A stretch of 6,324 nt of DNA from Limnohabitans sp. (GTDB taxonomy: Bacteria; Pseudomonadota; Gammaproteobacteria; Burkholderiales; Burkholderiaceae_C), in contig JAKFXJ010000203.1 in assembly GCA_021731425.1 (NCBI GenBank), positions 1 to 6,324 of the forward strand. The letters are read 5' to 3'. Made by a program: the position numbers and the translations under genes. Shown here piece by piece: positions 1-5,823 of this stretch (the first letter of the stretch is position 1; each line of letters opens with the position of its first letter). A model generated the notes under the pieces. That model did not search any database. It had not been told where the DNA came from and saw only the letters and a program-made list of their open reading frames with translations.

Positions 1-14
1 GAAACCGGAATTAA

Positions 15-42
15 CGCTGGCCATAAAACGCGGGCCATAAAC
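15..42. repeat. two-copy 14-bp tandem repeat
   Basis: Two adjacent 14-base units, CGCTGGCCATAAAA (15-28) and CGCGGGCCATAAAC (29-42), match at 12 of 14 positions. They lie just beyond the rpmF terminator, in what should be the rpmF-plsX intergenic region, although plsX itself is outside the window. The repeat could be a duplicated regulatory site or a chance duplication; nothing in the window decides this. Confidence 0.5.
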
Positions 43-43
43 C

Positions 44-81
44 AAAAAGCCCGAGGCTACTCAGAAAGTAGCGCCGGGCCT
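44..81 (-). terminator. intrinsic terminator after rpmF
   Basis: Read on the minus strand, positions 81-67 pair with 61-47. The stem has about 14 pairs, one C/C mismatch (73/55) and G-U pairs at 74/54 and 80/48, around a 5-base loop (66-62). It runs directly into TTTTT (48-44). It starts 26 bases past the rpmF stop codon. The T-tract is only on the minus-strand side, so termination is predicted for the yceD-rpmF transcript. In E. coli rpmF and plsX are partly cotranscribed, so a strong terminator here suggests a separate plsX promoter or only partial read-through. Confidence 0.78.
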
Positions 82-106
82 CTGAAGGCTTGAGGGTGAA
101 AGCCGA

Positions 107-289
107 TCAGGCTTCCGACTTGTTTTTGAGCACTTGGCGGCCACGGTAAAAACCGTTGGGGCTGATGTGGTGGCGCAGGTGAGTCTCGCCTGTGGTCGGC
201 TCGACAGCGATGCCGGGCACGTTCAGAGCGTTGTGCGAACGGTGCATGCCGCGCTTGGAAGGCGATTTTTTGTTTTGCTGAACAGCCAT
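107..289 (-). CDS. rpmF: 50S ribosomal protein L32
   Basis: This 60-residue protein begins [19 protein letters not shown] and contains [20 protein letters not shown], the hallmark L32 sequences of the N-terminal basic tail and C-terminal half. L32 is a small protein of the large ribosomal subunit. The copy has no cysteines, so it is the zinc-independent form, as in E. coli. The ATG at 289 is chosen because AAGGAG (300-295) stands 5 bases upstream. A longer in-frame reading to 364 adds a tail unlike any L32 and would start without a ribosome site. The gene lies downstream of yceD on the same strand, 157 bases away, with its own probable promoter and leader in the gap, and is followed by a strong terminator. 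The yceD-rpmF order is conserved in many proteobacteria. Identification is very secure. Confidence 0.97.
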   Translation of the reverse strand: MAVQQNKKSPSKRGMHRSHNALNVPGIAVEPTTGETHLRHHISPNGFYRGRQVLKNKSEA

Positions 290-374
290 GGTGGCTCCTT
301 GGAAGCTTGGAGGCCGCGCAAATGAAAACGCAGCTTCGGTTGATGGGAATGACACCCGGGGCATCCGGGCGAAG
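290..374 (-). promoter_or_regulatory. rpmF leader with possible nested hairpin
   Basis: If transcription starts near 374, rpmF has an untranslated leader of about 85 bases. In it, CCCGG (369-365) can pair with CCGGG (359-355). An outer pair, GCTTCG (375-370) with CGAAGC (338-333), could enclose that hairpin. Ribosomal protein genes are often controlled through such leaders, but no L32 leader of this form is known to me. The pairings are short and GC-driven, so function is speculative. Confidence 0.3.
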
Positions 375-380
375 CCATTG

Positions 381-409
381 ATTATAACCTAAGCCAAGCC
401 CTTTTGGAC
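381..409 (-). promoter_or_regulatory. probable rpmF promoter
   Basis: The minus strand reads TATAAT, a perfect -10 hexamer, at 386-381. The hexamer 17 bases upstream (409-404, GTCCAA) is a poor -35 match; TGTCCA one base further is 3 of 6. Transcription would start near 374, about 85 bases before the rpmF start. A separate rpmF promoter inside a yceD-rpmF pair is reasonable because ribosomal proteins are needed in much larger amounts. The weak -35 keeps this a prediction. Confidence 0.55.
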
Positions 410-446
410 ACCTTTATCGGCCTGTGACCGGCGTGTCGGCCCACAT

Positions 447-995
447 TCAGCGGTCTTGACCGGTTTTCAGGCTGGCCAACACCCCAAAGGGGTTGGGTCG
501 CTCGGCAGCGGCTTCAAAGGCCGGATCGACCACAGACATGGGCAGGGTTTCGGGACACACCTCGTGCAAGGGCACGAGGGGCAAGGACAAAATCAACTCG
601 TCCTCGACCAAGGCCAGGGCATCAAAATCACGGCTGATGACCAGCACATCTTCTTCCACCTCGTCGTCGAGCGCCTGCGCTGCAGCCTCGTCGGCCACAA
701 ACAAAAATGAGCGCTCGGCCTGCACAGCCTCCAGCACCGGACTCAGGCAGCGCTGGCATTGCATGGGCAGCATGAGCGAGGCCTTCAGATCCAGCCACAG
801 CTGATCAGGTGCCCCCGATTGCGCCACCGCGCGACCTTGCAGCAGCCACTGCACCTGCCCAGGGGCCACGGTGTCACCGTGTTGCTCCTCGGCCAAACGG
901 GGCCAATCGGCCAAAGCGCCCTCGCCCTGCAGGCGCAGGCCGTCACGGGCAAAGGCCACGACATCCAGGTGTTGGGGGTCCAATTTTTTTTCCAT
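447..995 (-). CDS. yceD: YceD/DUF177 family protein
   Basis: This 182-residue protein carries the DUF177 (YceD) signature. A CxxC pair sits at C80/C83 (MQCQRCLSP) in the middle, an acidic stretch follows (D110-E115, then D123-E133), there is a third cysteine at C147, and the C-terminal NPFGVLASLK motif spans 168-177. Bacterial and plastid members are linked to 23S rRNA accumulation or processing, and the gene is nearly always next to rpmF, as here. Biochemical activity is not firmly established. The length agrees with E. coli YceD (173 residues). The ATG at 995 has no clear ribosome site, and the codons right after it contain a run of eight A (991-984 on the minus strand, encoding K3-K4). The gene is divergent from the Maf gene, with 56 bases between starts. 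Family assignment is secure; function is inferred from the family. Confidence 0.93.
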   Translation of the reverse strand: MEKKLDPQHLDVVAFARDGLRLQGEGALADWPRLAEEQHGDTVAPGQVQWLLQGRAVAQSGAPDQLWLDLKASLMLPMQCQRCLSPVLEAVQAERSFLFVADEAAAQALDDEVEEDVLVISRDFDALALVEDELILSLPLVPLHEVCPETLPMSVVDPAFEAAAERPNPFGVLASLKTGQDR

Positions 996-1051
996 GGCCG
1001 CAGTGTAAGAGAATCAACCTTTCGAATTTCTCCTGGGCTTGCGCTTTGACC

Positions 1052-1657
1052 ATGACATTGACCCCCTCTGCCCCCAACAGCCGCTCGGTGGTGCTGGGCT
1101 CGACTTCGCGTTACCGGCGCGAACTGCTCGAGCGCCTGCGCATTCCTTTTACCGTGAGCGCACCCGACGTGGATGAAACCCCTCTGCCGGGAGAAGCCCC
1201 ACAAGCGCTGGCCAGACGCTTGGCCCTGGCCAAAGCCCGGGCCGTGGCCGCCTTGCACCCCGATGCGGTGGTGATCGGTTCCGACCAAGTGGCCGATTTG
1301 GCTGGCCAACCCCTGGGCAAGCCCGGGGAGCACGCGCGAGCCGTTCAGCAGCTGCAACAAATGCGCGGCCAGACCGTGATTTTTCAGACCGCTTTGGCCG
1401 TGGTTTGCCTGGCCAGCGGCTATGAACAAGTGGACTTGGCCGAGGTTCGTGTGTTGTTTCGCGACCTGAGCGACGCCGAAATCGAAGCCTATTTGCAGGC
1501 AGAACAACCCTACGACTGCGCGGGCAGCGCCAAAAGCGAGGGCTTGGGCATTGCCCTGCTCGAATCCATTGACAACGACGACCCCACCGCCTTGATCGGA
1601 CTGCCACTGATCCGCACCGCGCGCATGTTGCGCCAAGCCGGGGTGAAGCTGCTGTGA
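1052..1657 (+). CDS. yceF: YceF-type Maf nucleotide pyrophosphatase (m7GTP)
   Basis: This 201-residue Maf/HAM1-fold protein closely follows E. coli YceF. It has LGSTSRYRRELLERL (15-29, the substrate-binding loop), DVDET (39-43), GSDQV with the catalytic-type aspartate D78 (76-80), GKP (89-91), and CAGSAKSEGLGI (156-167) with K161 and E163. It ends with GLPLIRTARMLR. YceF-branch Maf proteins hydrolyse 7-methyl-GTP to the monophosphate, which keeps modified nucleotides out of RNA; this subtype is inferred from the sequence match. The ATG at 1052 gives an N-terminus of the usual length but has no strong ribosome site. A TTG two codons upstream is a weaker option. Its stop overlaps the start of the following methyltransferase (GTGA), so the two are probably translated together. 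A Maf gene divergent from yceD-rpmF is also the E. coli arrangement. Confidence 0.94.
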   Translation: MTLTPSAPNSRSVVLGSTSRYRRELLERLRIPFTVSAPDVDETPLPGEAPQALARRLALAKARAVAALHPDAVVIGSDQVADLAGQPLGKPGEHARAVQQLQQMRGQTVIFQTALAVVCLASGYEQVDLAEVRVLFRDLSDAEIEAYLQAEQPYDCAGSAKSEGLGIALLESIDNDDPTALIGLPLIRTARMLRQAGVKLL

Positions 1658-2427
1658 ACACCCCCAAGACCCCACCAGGCCGCCTGTTTTTGGTGCCAAC
1701 GCCACTCGACTTTGGCTGCAGCGAGCAAGCCCCGATCACCGAAGTGCTGCCCAGCACCACCTTGGCCACCGCCGCTGGCATTCAGCATTGGGTGTGCGAG
1801 AACGCCAAGAGCACCCGCGCCTTCCTCAAGCGTGTGGGCCAAACACATCCACTGATCGTCCCGATGGCCGAACAAAGCATCACCGAATTGCCCCGCCATG
1901 TGCACAAAAAAGGCGACCACCAGTCAGGTTTTGATGGCAAACCGCTGCTGGCGGCTGCTTTGCAAGGGCACGATGTGGGTTTGGTGAGCGAAGCGGGCAT
2001 GCCCGCGGTGGCCGACCCAGGCAGCTCGGTGGTGCGGGCCGCACACGATTTGGGCATCGGTGTTGTGCCTTTGGTGGGCCCGGTGTCTTTGCTCTTGGCC
2101 TTGGCCGCCAGCGGGCTCAATGGTCAGAACTTCGCTTTTGTAGGGTATTTGCCGCAAGACGCGGGGGAGCGTGCCGCCCGCTTGAAACAACTGGAGTCCT
2201 TGGCCGTCAAAACCGGGCAAACACAGTTGTGGATCGAAACGCCTTACCGCAACGCGGCCATGCTCGGCGGCTTGCTGCAAAGCCTGAATGCCAACACGCG
2301 TTTGGCCATTGCCAGTGGTTTGACGCTGCCGTCCGCCAGCATCCAGAGCCACACGGTGGCGCAATGGAAAAAGGGCCTCAAAGGCCCTGATTCGCACACC
2401 CCGGCGGTTTACGCCATCGGGCCTTGA
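1654..2427 (+). CDS. RsmI-related SAM methyltransferase (tetrapyrrole methylase fold)
   Basis: This 257-residue protein belongs to the tetrapyrrole (corrin/porphyrin) methylase superfamily, nearest the RsmI branch. It opens with GRLFLVPTPLDFG (9-21), corresponding to the first strand and loop. It then has SEAGMPAVADPGSSVVRAA (112-130), matching the RsmI SDAGTP...DPG cofactor region, then PLVGPVSLLLALAASGL (139-155), VGYLP (163-167) and IETPYRN (194-200). RsmI makes 2'-O-methyl-C1402 in 16S rRNA. This protein is shorter than E. coli RsmI (286 residues) and lacks the usual ATPIGNLxD opening, so it is likelier a paralogue of unproven target than RsmI itself. The GTG start at 1654 overlaps the Maf stop, which implies translational coupling. 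Its 3' end converges on the peptidase gene and contains that operon's probable terminator. Fold is confident, substrate unknown. Confidence 0.88.
   Translation: MNTPKTPPGRLFLVPTPLDFGCSEQAPITEVLPSTTLATAAGIQHWVCENAKSTRAFLKRVGQTHPLIVPMAEQSITELPRHVHKKGDHQSGFDGKPLLAAALQGHDVGLVSEAGMPAVADPGSSVVRAAHDLGIGVVPLVGPVSLLLALAASGLNGQNFAFVGYLPQDAGERAARLKQLESLAVKTGQTQLWIETPYRNAAMLGGLLQSLNANTRLAIASGLTLPSASIQSHTVAQWKKGLKGPDSHTPAVYAIGP
2368..2388 (-). terminator. intrinsic terminator of the rluC-to-sppA operon
   Basis: On the minus strand AGGGCCT (2388-2382) pairs perfectly with AGGCCCT (2378-2372) around a 3-base loop and runs directly into TTTTT (2372-2368). It is 49 bases past the peptidase stop codon, and no T-tract follows on the plus strand. 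It therefore fits termination of the leftward operon. It lies inside the coding sequence of the convergent methyltransferase (around residues 239-245). Confidence 0.7.
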
Positions 2428-2436
2428 TGCCGGGCT

Positions 2437-3459
2437 TCAGCGCAATCCTGCACCCGCCATGCGCATGGCGCGGACACTGCCCTCGCCCACGGCCACACCA
2501 AAGCGCTTGACCAGGCGCTCGGCCACGTTCTCGCGCTGGGTGTAATCAATCACATCGGGGGCCTTGACCACGTCGCGGGCCACACCATCGATGCTGCCCA
2601 AGCTGTCAGCCAGGCCCAGATCGACGGCCTGCTGCCCACTCCAAAACAAGCCACTGAAAAGCTCAGGGGTTTCTTTCAGACGATCGCCCCGACCTTTCTT
2701 GACCACATCGATGAACTGGGTGTGGATCTGGTTGAGCATGGCTTGGGCGTGTTGGCGCTGCGGCGCAGTTTGCGGGCTAAAGGGGTCCAGAAAACCCTTG
2801 TTCTCGCCAGCTGTCATCAAACGCCGCTCCACACCCAGCTTGTCCATGAGCCCGGTGAATCCAAAACCATCCATCAACACACCAATGCTGCCCACCAAGC
2901 TGGCCTTGTCGACATAAATCTGGTCGGCAGCGGCGGCAATGTAATAAGCCGCCGAGGCACAAGACTCTTCTACCACCGCATAAATGGGTTTGTTGTGCAG
3001 GGCACGCAAACGCGTGATTTCATCGTTGATCAGACCCGCCTGAACGGGGCTGCCGCCCGGCGAATTGATGAGCAAGACCAAGGCTTTTGAGCCCGGGTCT
3101 TCGAGTGCCGTGCGCATGGACGTCATGACATTCTCAGCACTGGCTTCGGTGTCCGGGCCGATTTCTCCCTGAACAGTGACGAGCGCCGTGTGCGGAAAAC
3201 TGGTGTGCGTGGCTGGCGAATTGAGGCTGAAGAGCTGCCACACCACCAAGCCCAGAAAGAGCAACCAAGCCAGACGCATGCCCAACTTCCAACGGCGTTG
3301 CGATTGTTGCTCTTGGAGGTTGGCATAGGCCAAGTCCACCAGGGTTTTGCGGGCCCAGTTTTCATCCACGGGGTTGAGCACCGGAGCTTGGGCGGATGCC
3401 GCGTCCGGAAAAGCTGGAGCCGATGCGGGCGCGGACGTGCTGTCCTGGGGGTCTTGCAT
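2437..3459 (-). CDS. sppA: S49 family signal peptide peptidase-like membrane protease
   Basis: With the ATG at 3459 the protein has 340 residues. A Pro/Ala-rich cytoplasmic tail (about 1-55) precedes one membrane segment (about 60-79, WLLFLGLVVWQLFSL) and a periplasmic S49/ClpP-fold domain. Motifs are LINSPGGSP (130-138) and ESCASAAYYIAAAAD (165-179) with probable nucleophile S169. VGSIGVLMDG follows, then ENKGFLDPFSP with probable general base K221. The 52-residue serine-lysine spacing equals that of B. subtilis SppA (S147/K199). This is the short, single-domain form rather than the duplicated E. coli form. SppA enzymes cut leftover signal peptides and misfolded membrane proteins. A TTG at 3465 overlaps the upstream stop as TTGA; the ATG is preferred, but neither has a good ribosome site, so translation probably depends on coupling to the Rieske gene. 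It is the last gene of the operon. Confidence 0.92.
   Translation of the reverse strand: MQDPQDSTSAPASAPAFPDAASAQAPVLNPVDENWARKTLVDLAYANLQEQQSQRRWKLGMRLAWLLFLGLVVWQLFSLNSPATHTSFPHTALVTVQGEIGPDTEASAENVMTSMRTALEDPGSKALVLLINSPGGSPVQAGLINDEITRLRALHNKPIYAVVEESCASAAYYIAAAADQIYVDKASLVGSIGVLMDGFGFTGLMDKLGVERRLMTAGENKGFLDPFSPQTAPQRQHAQAMLNQIHTQFIDVVKKGRGDRLKETPELFSGLFWSGQQAVDLGLADSLGSIDGVARDVVKAPDVIDYTQRENVAERLVKRFGVAVGEGSVRAMRMAGAGLR
2455..2470. repeat. perfect 16-bp palindrome in the 3' end of the peptidase gene
   Basis: CGCCATGCGCATGGCG is its own reverse complement. It can form a 6-bp stem with a GCGC loop, extended by CC/GG across one bulged base (2453-2454 with 2472-2473). It sits 28 bases beyond the stop codon of the convergent methyltransferase, so it could impede or protect the 3' end of that transcript. 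There is no T-tract, so it is not called a terminator. It also encodes RMRMA-type codons of the peptidase, and chance is a fair explanation. Confidence 0.45.
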
Positions 3460-3461
3460 GT

Positions 3462-3827
3462 TCAAAATTCAAGGGGTTTCAAGTTGTAGGCAGTATGCCA
3501 GTGAACCACACCGCCCTGCTCTGACAGGTCTATTTTGACCAGCCCTCCACGGCAGGGCCCGCCCGAGCAAGCCCCGGTGTCGGGCTGGTAAGCGGCACCG
3601 TGTGTGGCGCACATCAGCCACCGCCCTGTGTTGTCAAAAAAACGGTCGGGTTGGTAATCCATTTCCATGGCCACATGGGTACAGCGGTTCAAGTAGGCGT
3701 GCACCTGACCTTGGTAGCGGATGGCAAAGGCCCGGCAAGTCTGCCCGGCGTAAACGATGTCAAAAGGCACAGCCCGACCCCCATTGACCAAGTCGGCGCT
3801 GTTGCACAAAGGGACCATGGGCTCCAT
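3462..3827 (-). CDS. small Rieske [2Fe-2S] protein
   Basis: This 121-residue soluble protein is essentially a single Rieske domain. The cluster ligands are C49-T-H51 and C73-A-T-H76, with 21 residues between the two boxes, somewhat longer than in many Rieske ferredoxins. The residues after the second box (GAAYQPDTGAC...GPC, up to C92) match the usual YxxxTGxC...GPC loop of Rieske ferredoxins. No signal peptide or membrane segment is visible, so it is probably a cytoplasmic electron carrier or redox sensor. No partner oxygenase or reductase gene is present here, so its role is unknown. The ATG at 3827 is chosen because GAGGAG (3838-3833) lies 5 bases upstream. A TTG at 3845 overlaps the upstream stop (TTGA) but has no ribosome site. 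Its own stop overlaps the peptidase start region. Domain assignment is secure. Confidence 0.9.
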   Translation of the reverse strand: MEPMVPLCNSADLVNGGRAVPFDIVYAGQTCRAFAIRYQGQVHAYLNRCTHVAMEMDYQPDRFFDNTGRWLMCATHGAAYQPDTGACSGGPCRGGLVKIDLSEQGGVVHWHTAYNLKPLEF

Positions 3828-3841
3828 GAGTGCTCCTCGTT

Positions 3842-4519
3842 TCAAGCGTGTTGCAACAACCAGTCGTGCAAATCACGCACGCTGTGCGCCACATAGCGCG
3901 GCTGGAGCACATGAAAGGACTCGGGCTCGTGGGCCCCATAACTCACGCCCACGCTGGCACAGCCCGCGTTCAAGGCCATTTGCAGGTCATGGGTGGTGTC
4001 ACCAATCATCAAGGTGCGCTCGGGTTCTGCACCAAATTCGCGCATCAACTCGTGCAGCATGCGGGGGTTGGGCTTGCCAGCCGTTTCATCGGCCGTGCGC
4101 GAACCATCGAACACGCCGCGCAGCTCCACCGCATGCAACGCTTCGTTCAGGCCCTGTCGGCTTTTGCCCGTGGCCACCGTCAACCAGTGGTGCCGGGCTT
4201 TGAGGTCGTCCAGCAAATCCAGCACGCCTTCAAACAAACTGATGTCGTTTTGGTGCTGCAGGTAGTGGTGGCGGTAGCGCTCTCCCAGCGCCGGGTATTT
4301 GTCCTTGGGCACATCGGGCGCGGCATGGGCCAGCGCAGGCAAAAGCGACATGCCAATCACATAAGAGGCGGCTTCTCGGGTGGGTTCTTGCCCGCCCACA
4401 TCCACAACAGCCCGCTGGATGCAGCGGGTGATCAGGGCGGTGGAATCGAACAAGGTGCCATCCCAATCGAAAGCGATCAAGTCAAATTGGCGAGGTCTTG
4501 AGTTGGGCATGGTCGACAT
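3842..4519 (-). CDS. HAD-IA family phosphatase, phosphoglycolate phosphatase-like
   Basis: This 225-residue protein has all four HAD motifs. FDWDGTLFDS (17-26) holds nucleophile D18 and acid D20; VATGKS holds T117; KPNP holds K149; and MIGDTTHDLQMA holds D174 and D178. The helical cap between motifs I and II (about 25-95) is of the C1 type seen in Gph and related sugar or glycolate phosphatases. The usual product name is phosphoglycolate phosphatase, but the sequence alone does not prove the substrate. The gene starts inside the 3' end of rluC (38-base overlap with the ATG at 4519, 29 with the ATG at 4510). A weak GAAAG precedes the first, so translational coupling to rluC is likely. It ends in a TTGA overlap with a possible TTG of the Rieske gene. 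The family is certain and the exact start is not. Confidence 0.92.
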   Translation of the reverse strand: MSTMPNSRPRQFDLIAFDWDGTLFDSTALITRCIQRAVVDVGGQEPTREAASYVIGMSLLPALAHAAPDVPKDKYPALGERYRHHYLQHQNDISLFEGVLDLLDDLKARHHWLTVATGKSRQGLNEALHAVELRGVFDGSRTADETAGKPNPRMLHELMREFGAEPERTLMIGDTTHDLQMALNAGCASVGVSYGAHEPESFHVLQPRYVAHSVRDLHDWLLQHA

Positions 4520-5498
4520 ACGCTTTCAATTCAGGGGGCAAATCGGCTTGAAGGGCCACGCGCTCGGCGGACACCGGGTGGTTGAACTGCAAGCGCCACG
4601 CATGCAAAAACATGCGCTTGAGGCCGGGGCCCGAGCTGGGTTTGAGCAACTGGCGGTTCCAGTCAAAGTCCCCATATTTGTCATCGCCCGCGATCGGGTG
4701 CCCTTGGGCCGACAAATGCACCCGGATTTGGTGGGTGCGCCCGGTTTTGATGGTGACCTCTAACAAAGAGGCACCCGGCAGCCGCTGCGCCACCTTGACC
4801 AGCGTGATGGAACGCATGCCATCCGGGTCTTCGGGCGTGGTCACGCGCACGCGACGCTCGCCTTCTTGGCCATCTTTACCTGGGAGCAAAAATTTGTGCA
4901 GCGGCTGGTCGATCACTTTGAGCTTGGCGGGCCAATCCCCTTTGACCAAGGCTAAATAGGTTTTGCCGGTTTCGCGCTCACGAAACTGGTCTTGCAGGTG
5001 CTTGAGTGCGCTGCGTTTTTTGGCCACCAACAAAATCCCGCTGGTGTCGCGGTCCAGTCGGTGGACTAATTCCAGCAATTTGGCTTGGGGGCGTAACTGG
5101 CGCAGTTGCTCGATCACGCCAAAACTCACCCCTGAGCCGCCATGCACCGCCACTCCGGACGGTTTGTCGATGGCCATCAGGCTGTCGTCTTCTAACAAAA
5201 GGGGGAATTCACGGCCTGGCGCGGGTTGAGCGGCTTTTTCGGCCACTTTGTCGGAAATGCGCACGGGCGGCAAACGCACCTCGTCGCCGTTTTCCACCCG
5301 GGTTTCGGCAGAAGCCCGGCCCTTGTTGATGCGCACCTCGCCGCTGCGGATAATGCGGTAGACGTGCGTTTTGGGCACGCCCTTCAAGTGACGCATCAAA
5401 AAGTTGTCCAATCGCTGCCCAGCCGACTCTTCGTCCACCAACAACCATTTGACGGCGGGTGTCGCAACGGAGGACTTGGACCCTATAATGTGATTCAC
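4482..5498 (-). CDS. rluC: 23S rRNA pseudouridine synthase RluC
   Basis: With a GTG start at 5498 the protein has 338 residues (E. coli RluC has 319). An N-terminal S4 RNA-binding domain covers about 25-85 (AGQRLDNFL, LKGVPKTHVYRIIRSGEVRIN). The RsuA/RluA catalytic domain follows, with DKPSGVAVHGGSG (111-123), HRLDRDTSG with catalytic D149, and KTGRTHQIRVH (251-261). E. coli RluC makes pseudouridine at 23S positions 955, 2504 and 2580. No ATG is available between the conserved domain and the upstream noncoding DNA. The GTG gives VNHIIGSKSS... before the E. coli-like TPAVK; a TTG at 5504 is an alternative, and neither has a visible ribosome site. The open frame continues upstream to 5954, but that stretch is unlike RluC and overlaps the rne leader. 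First gene of the minus-strand operon. Confidence 0.93.
   Translation of the reverse strand: MNHIIGSKSSVATPAVKWLLVDEESAGQRLDNFLMRHLKGVPKTHVYRIIRSGEVRINKGRASAETRVENGDEVRLPPVRISDKVAEKAAQPAPGREFPLLLEDDSLMAIDKPSGVAVHGGSGVSFGVIEQLRQLRPQAKLLELVHRLDRDTSGILLVAKKRSALKHLQDQFRERETGKTYLALVKGDWPAKLKVIDQPLHKFLLPGKDGQEGERRVRVTTPEDPDGMRSITLVKVAQRLPGASLLEVTIKTGRTHQIRVHLSAQGHPIAGDDKYGDFDWNRQLLKPSSGPGLKRMFLHAWRLQFNHPVSAERVALQADLPPELKAYVDHAQLKTSPI
5461..5489 (+). promoter_or_regulatory. candidate rne promoter
   Basis: A perfect TATAAT stands at 5484-5489 on the plus strand. Seventeen bases upstream the hexamer GTCGCA (5461-5466) is only a 3 of 6 match to the -35 consensus. Transcription would start near 5496 and give rne a leader of about 595 bases. 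The site lies within the first codons of the divergent rluC gene, much as upstream rne promoters in E. coli overlap the rluC side. A weaker alternative is TTGACT (5878-5883), 16 bases, CATGAT (5900-5905), which would fall inside one of the leader hairpins. Confidence 0.5.
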
Positions 5499-5699
5499 TG
5501 GCAATTGGCTGTAAGTGGTTGATTCAAATGGAAATGAATTCCTGCAGAGCTGGAGTTTAGTCCACCAACACTTCGCCAAACCAGATGGTCGATGCCACCC
5601 TCGGCACGATTTTGCAGACTGAAGGCCAGCGCCAACAGTGGCAAAACGCCCCGGAGGTTGGGCCGACGCCCTGAAAACCCAGATACGGAATACCCCAAA

Positions 5700-5724
5700 T
5701 TCAGCAGCCTTTGCGGCTGTTGAA
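5700..5724 (+). other. rne leader hairpin 1
   Basis: TTCAGCAGCC (5700-5709) pairs with GGCTGTTGAA (5715-5724), giving 10 pairs including one G-U (5704/5720), around the 5-base loop TTTGC. The pairing has no mismatch or bulge. Confidence 0.6.
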
Positions 5725-5774
5725 CGGATCAAAGCGAGATGGTTGTGTTGTTCGGAACTTTGCTGATGTGGATG

Positions 5775-5797
5775 GAGTGGCTCACGAAGCCATGCTC
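5775..5797 (+). other. rne leader hairpin 2
   Basis: TGGCT (5778-5782) pairs with AGCCA (5788-5792) around a 5-base loop. GAG (5775-5777) pairs with CTC (5795-5797) after a 2-base bulge. Eight pairs in all; the weakest of the listed leader hairpins. Confidence 0.4.
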
Positions 5798-5823
5798 TGC
5801 CGTCACGCCTTGTGCCCGACAGT

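Noticed and set aside
290..364. N-terminal extension of L32 starting at 364.
   Set aside because: L32 is about 57-60 residues, begins MAVQQNK, and the ribosome site lies just before the inner ATG at 289.
785..1705. Long minus-strand open frame opposite the Maf gene (306 residues).
   Set aside because: It is the antisense shadow of a well-supported Maf gene, with Gly/Gln/His-rich sequence and no family motifs; its last part is a shifted reading of yceD.
3830..4501. Long plus-strand open frame opposite the HAD phosphatase (223 residues).
   Set aside because: The minus strand carries all HAD motifs in order; the plus-strand frame has no recognisable motif or ribosome site.
5449..5489. TTGACG (5449-5454) as the -35 element for the TATAAT at 5484.
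   Set aside because: The spacing is 29 bases, far from the usual 16-18.
5536..5547. GAATTCCTGCAG, adjoining EcoRI and PstI sites as in a cloning vector polylinker.
   Set aside because: The flanking bases do not continue the polylinker on either side, so it is taken as a chance match in native DNA.
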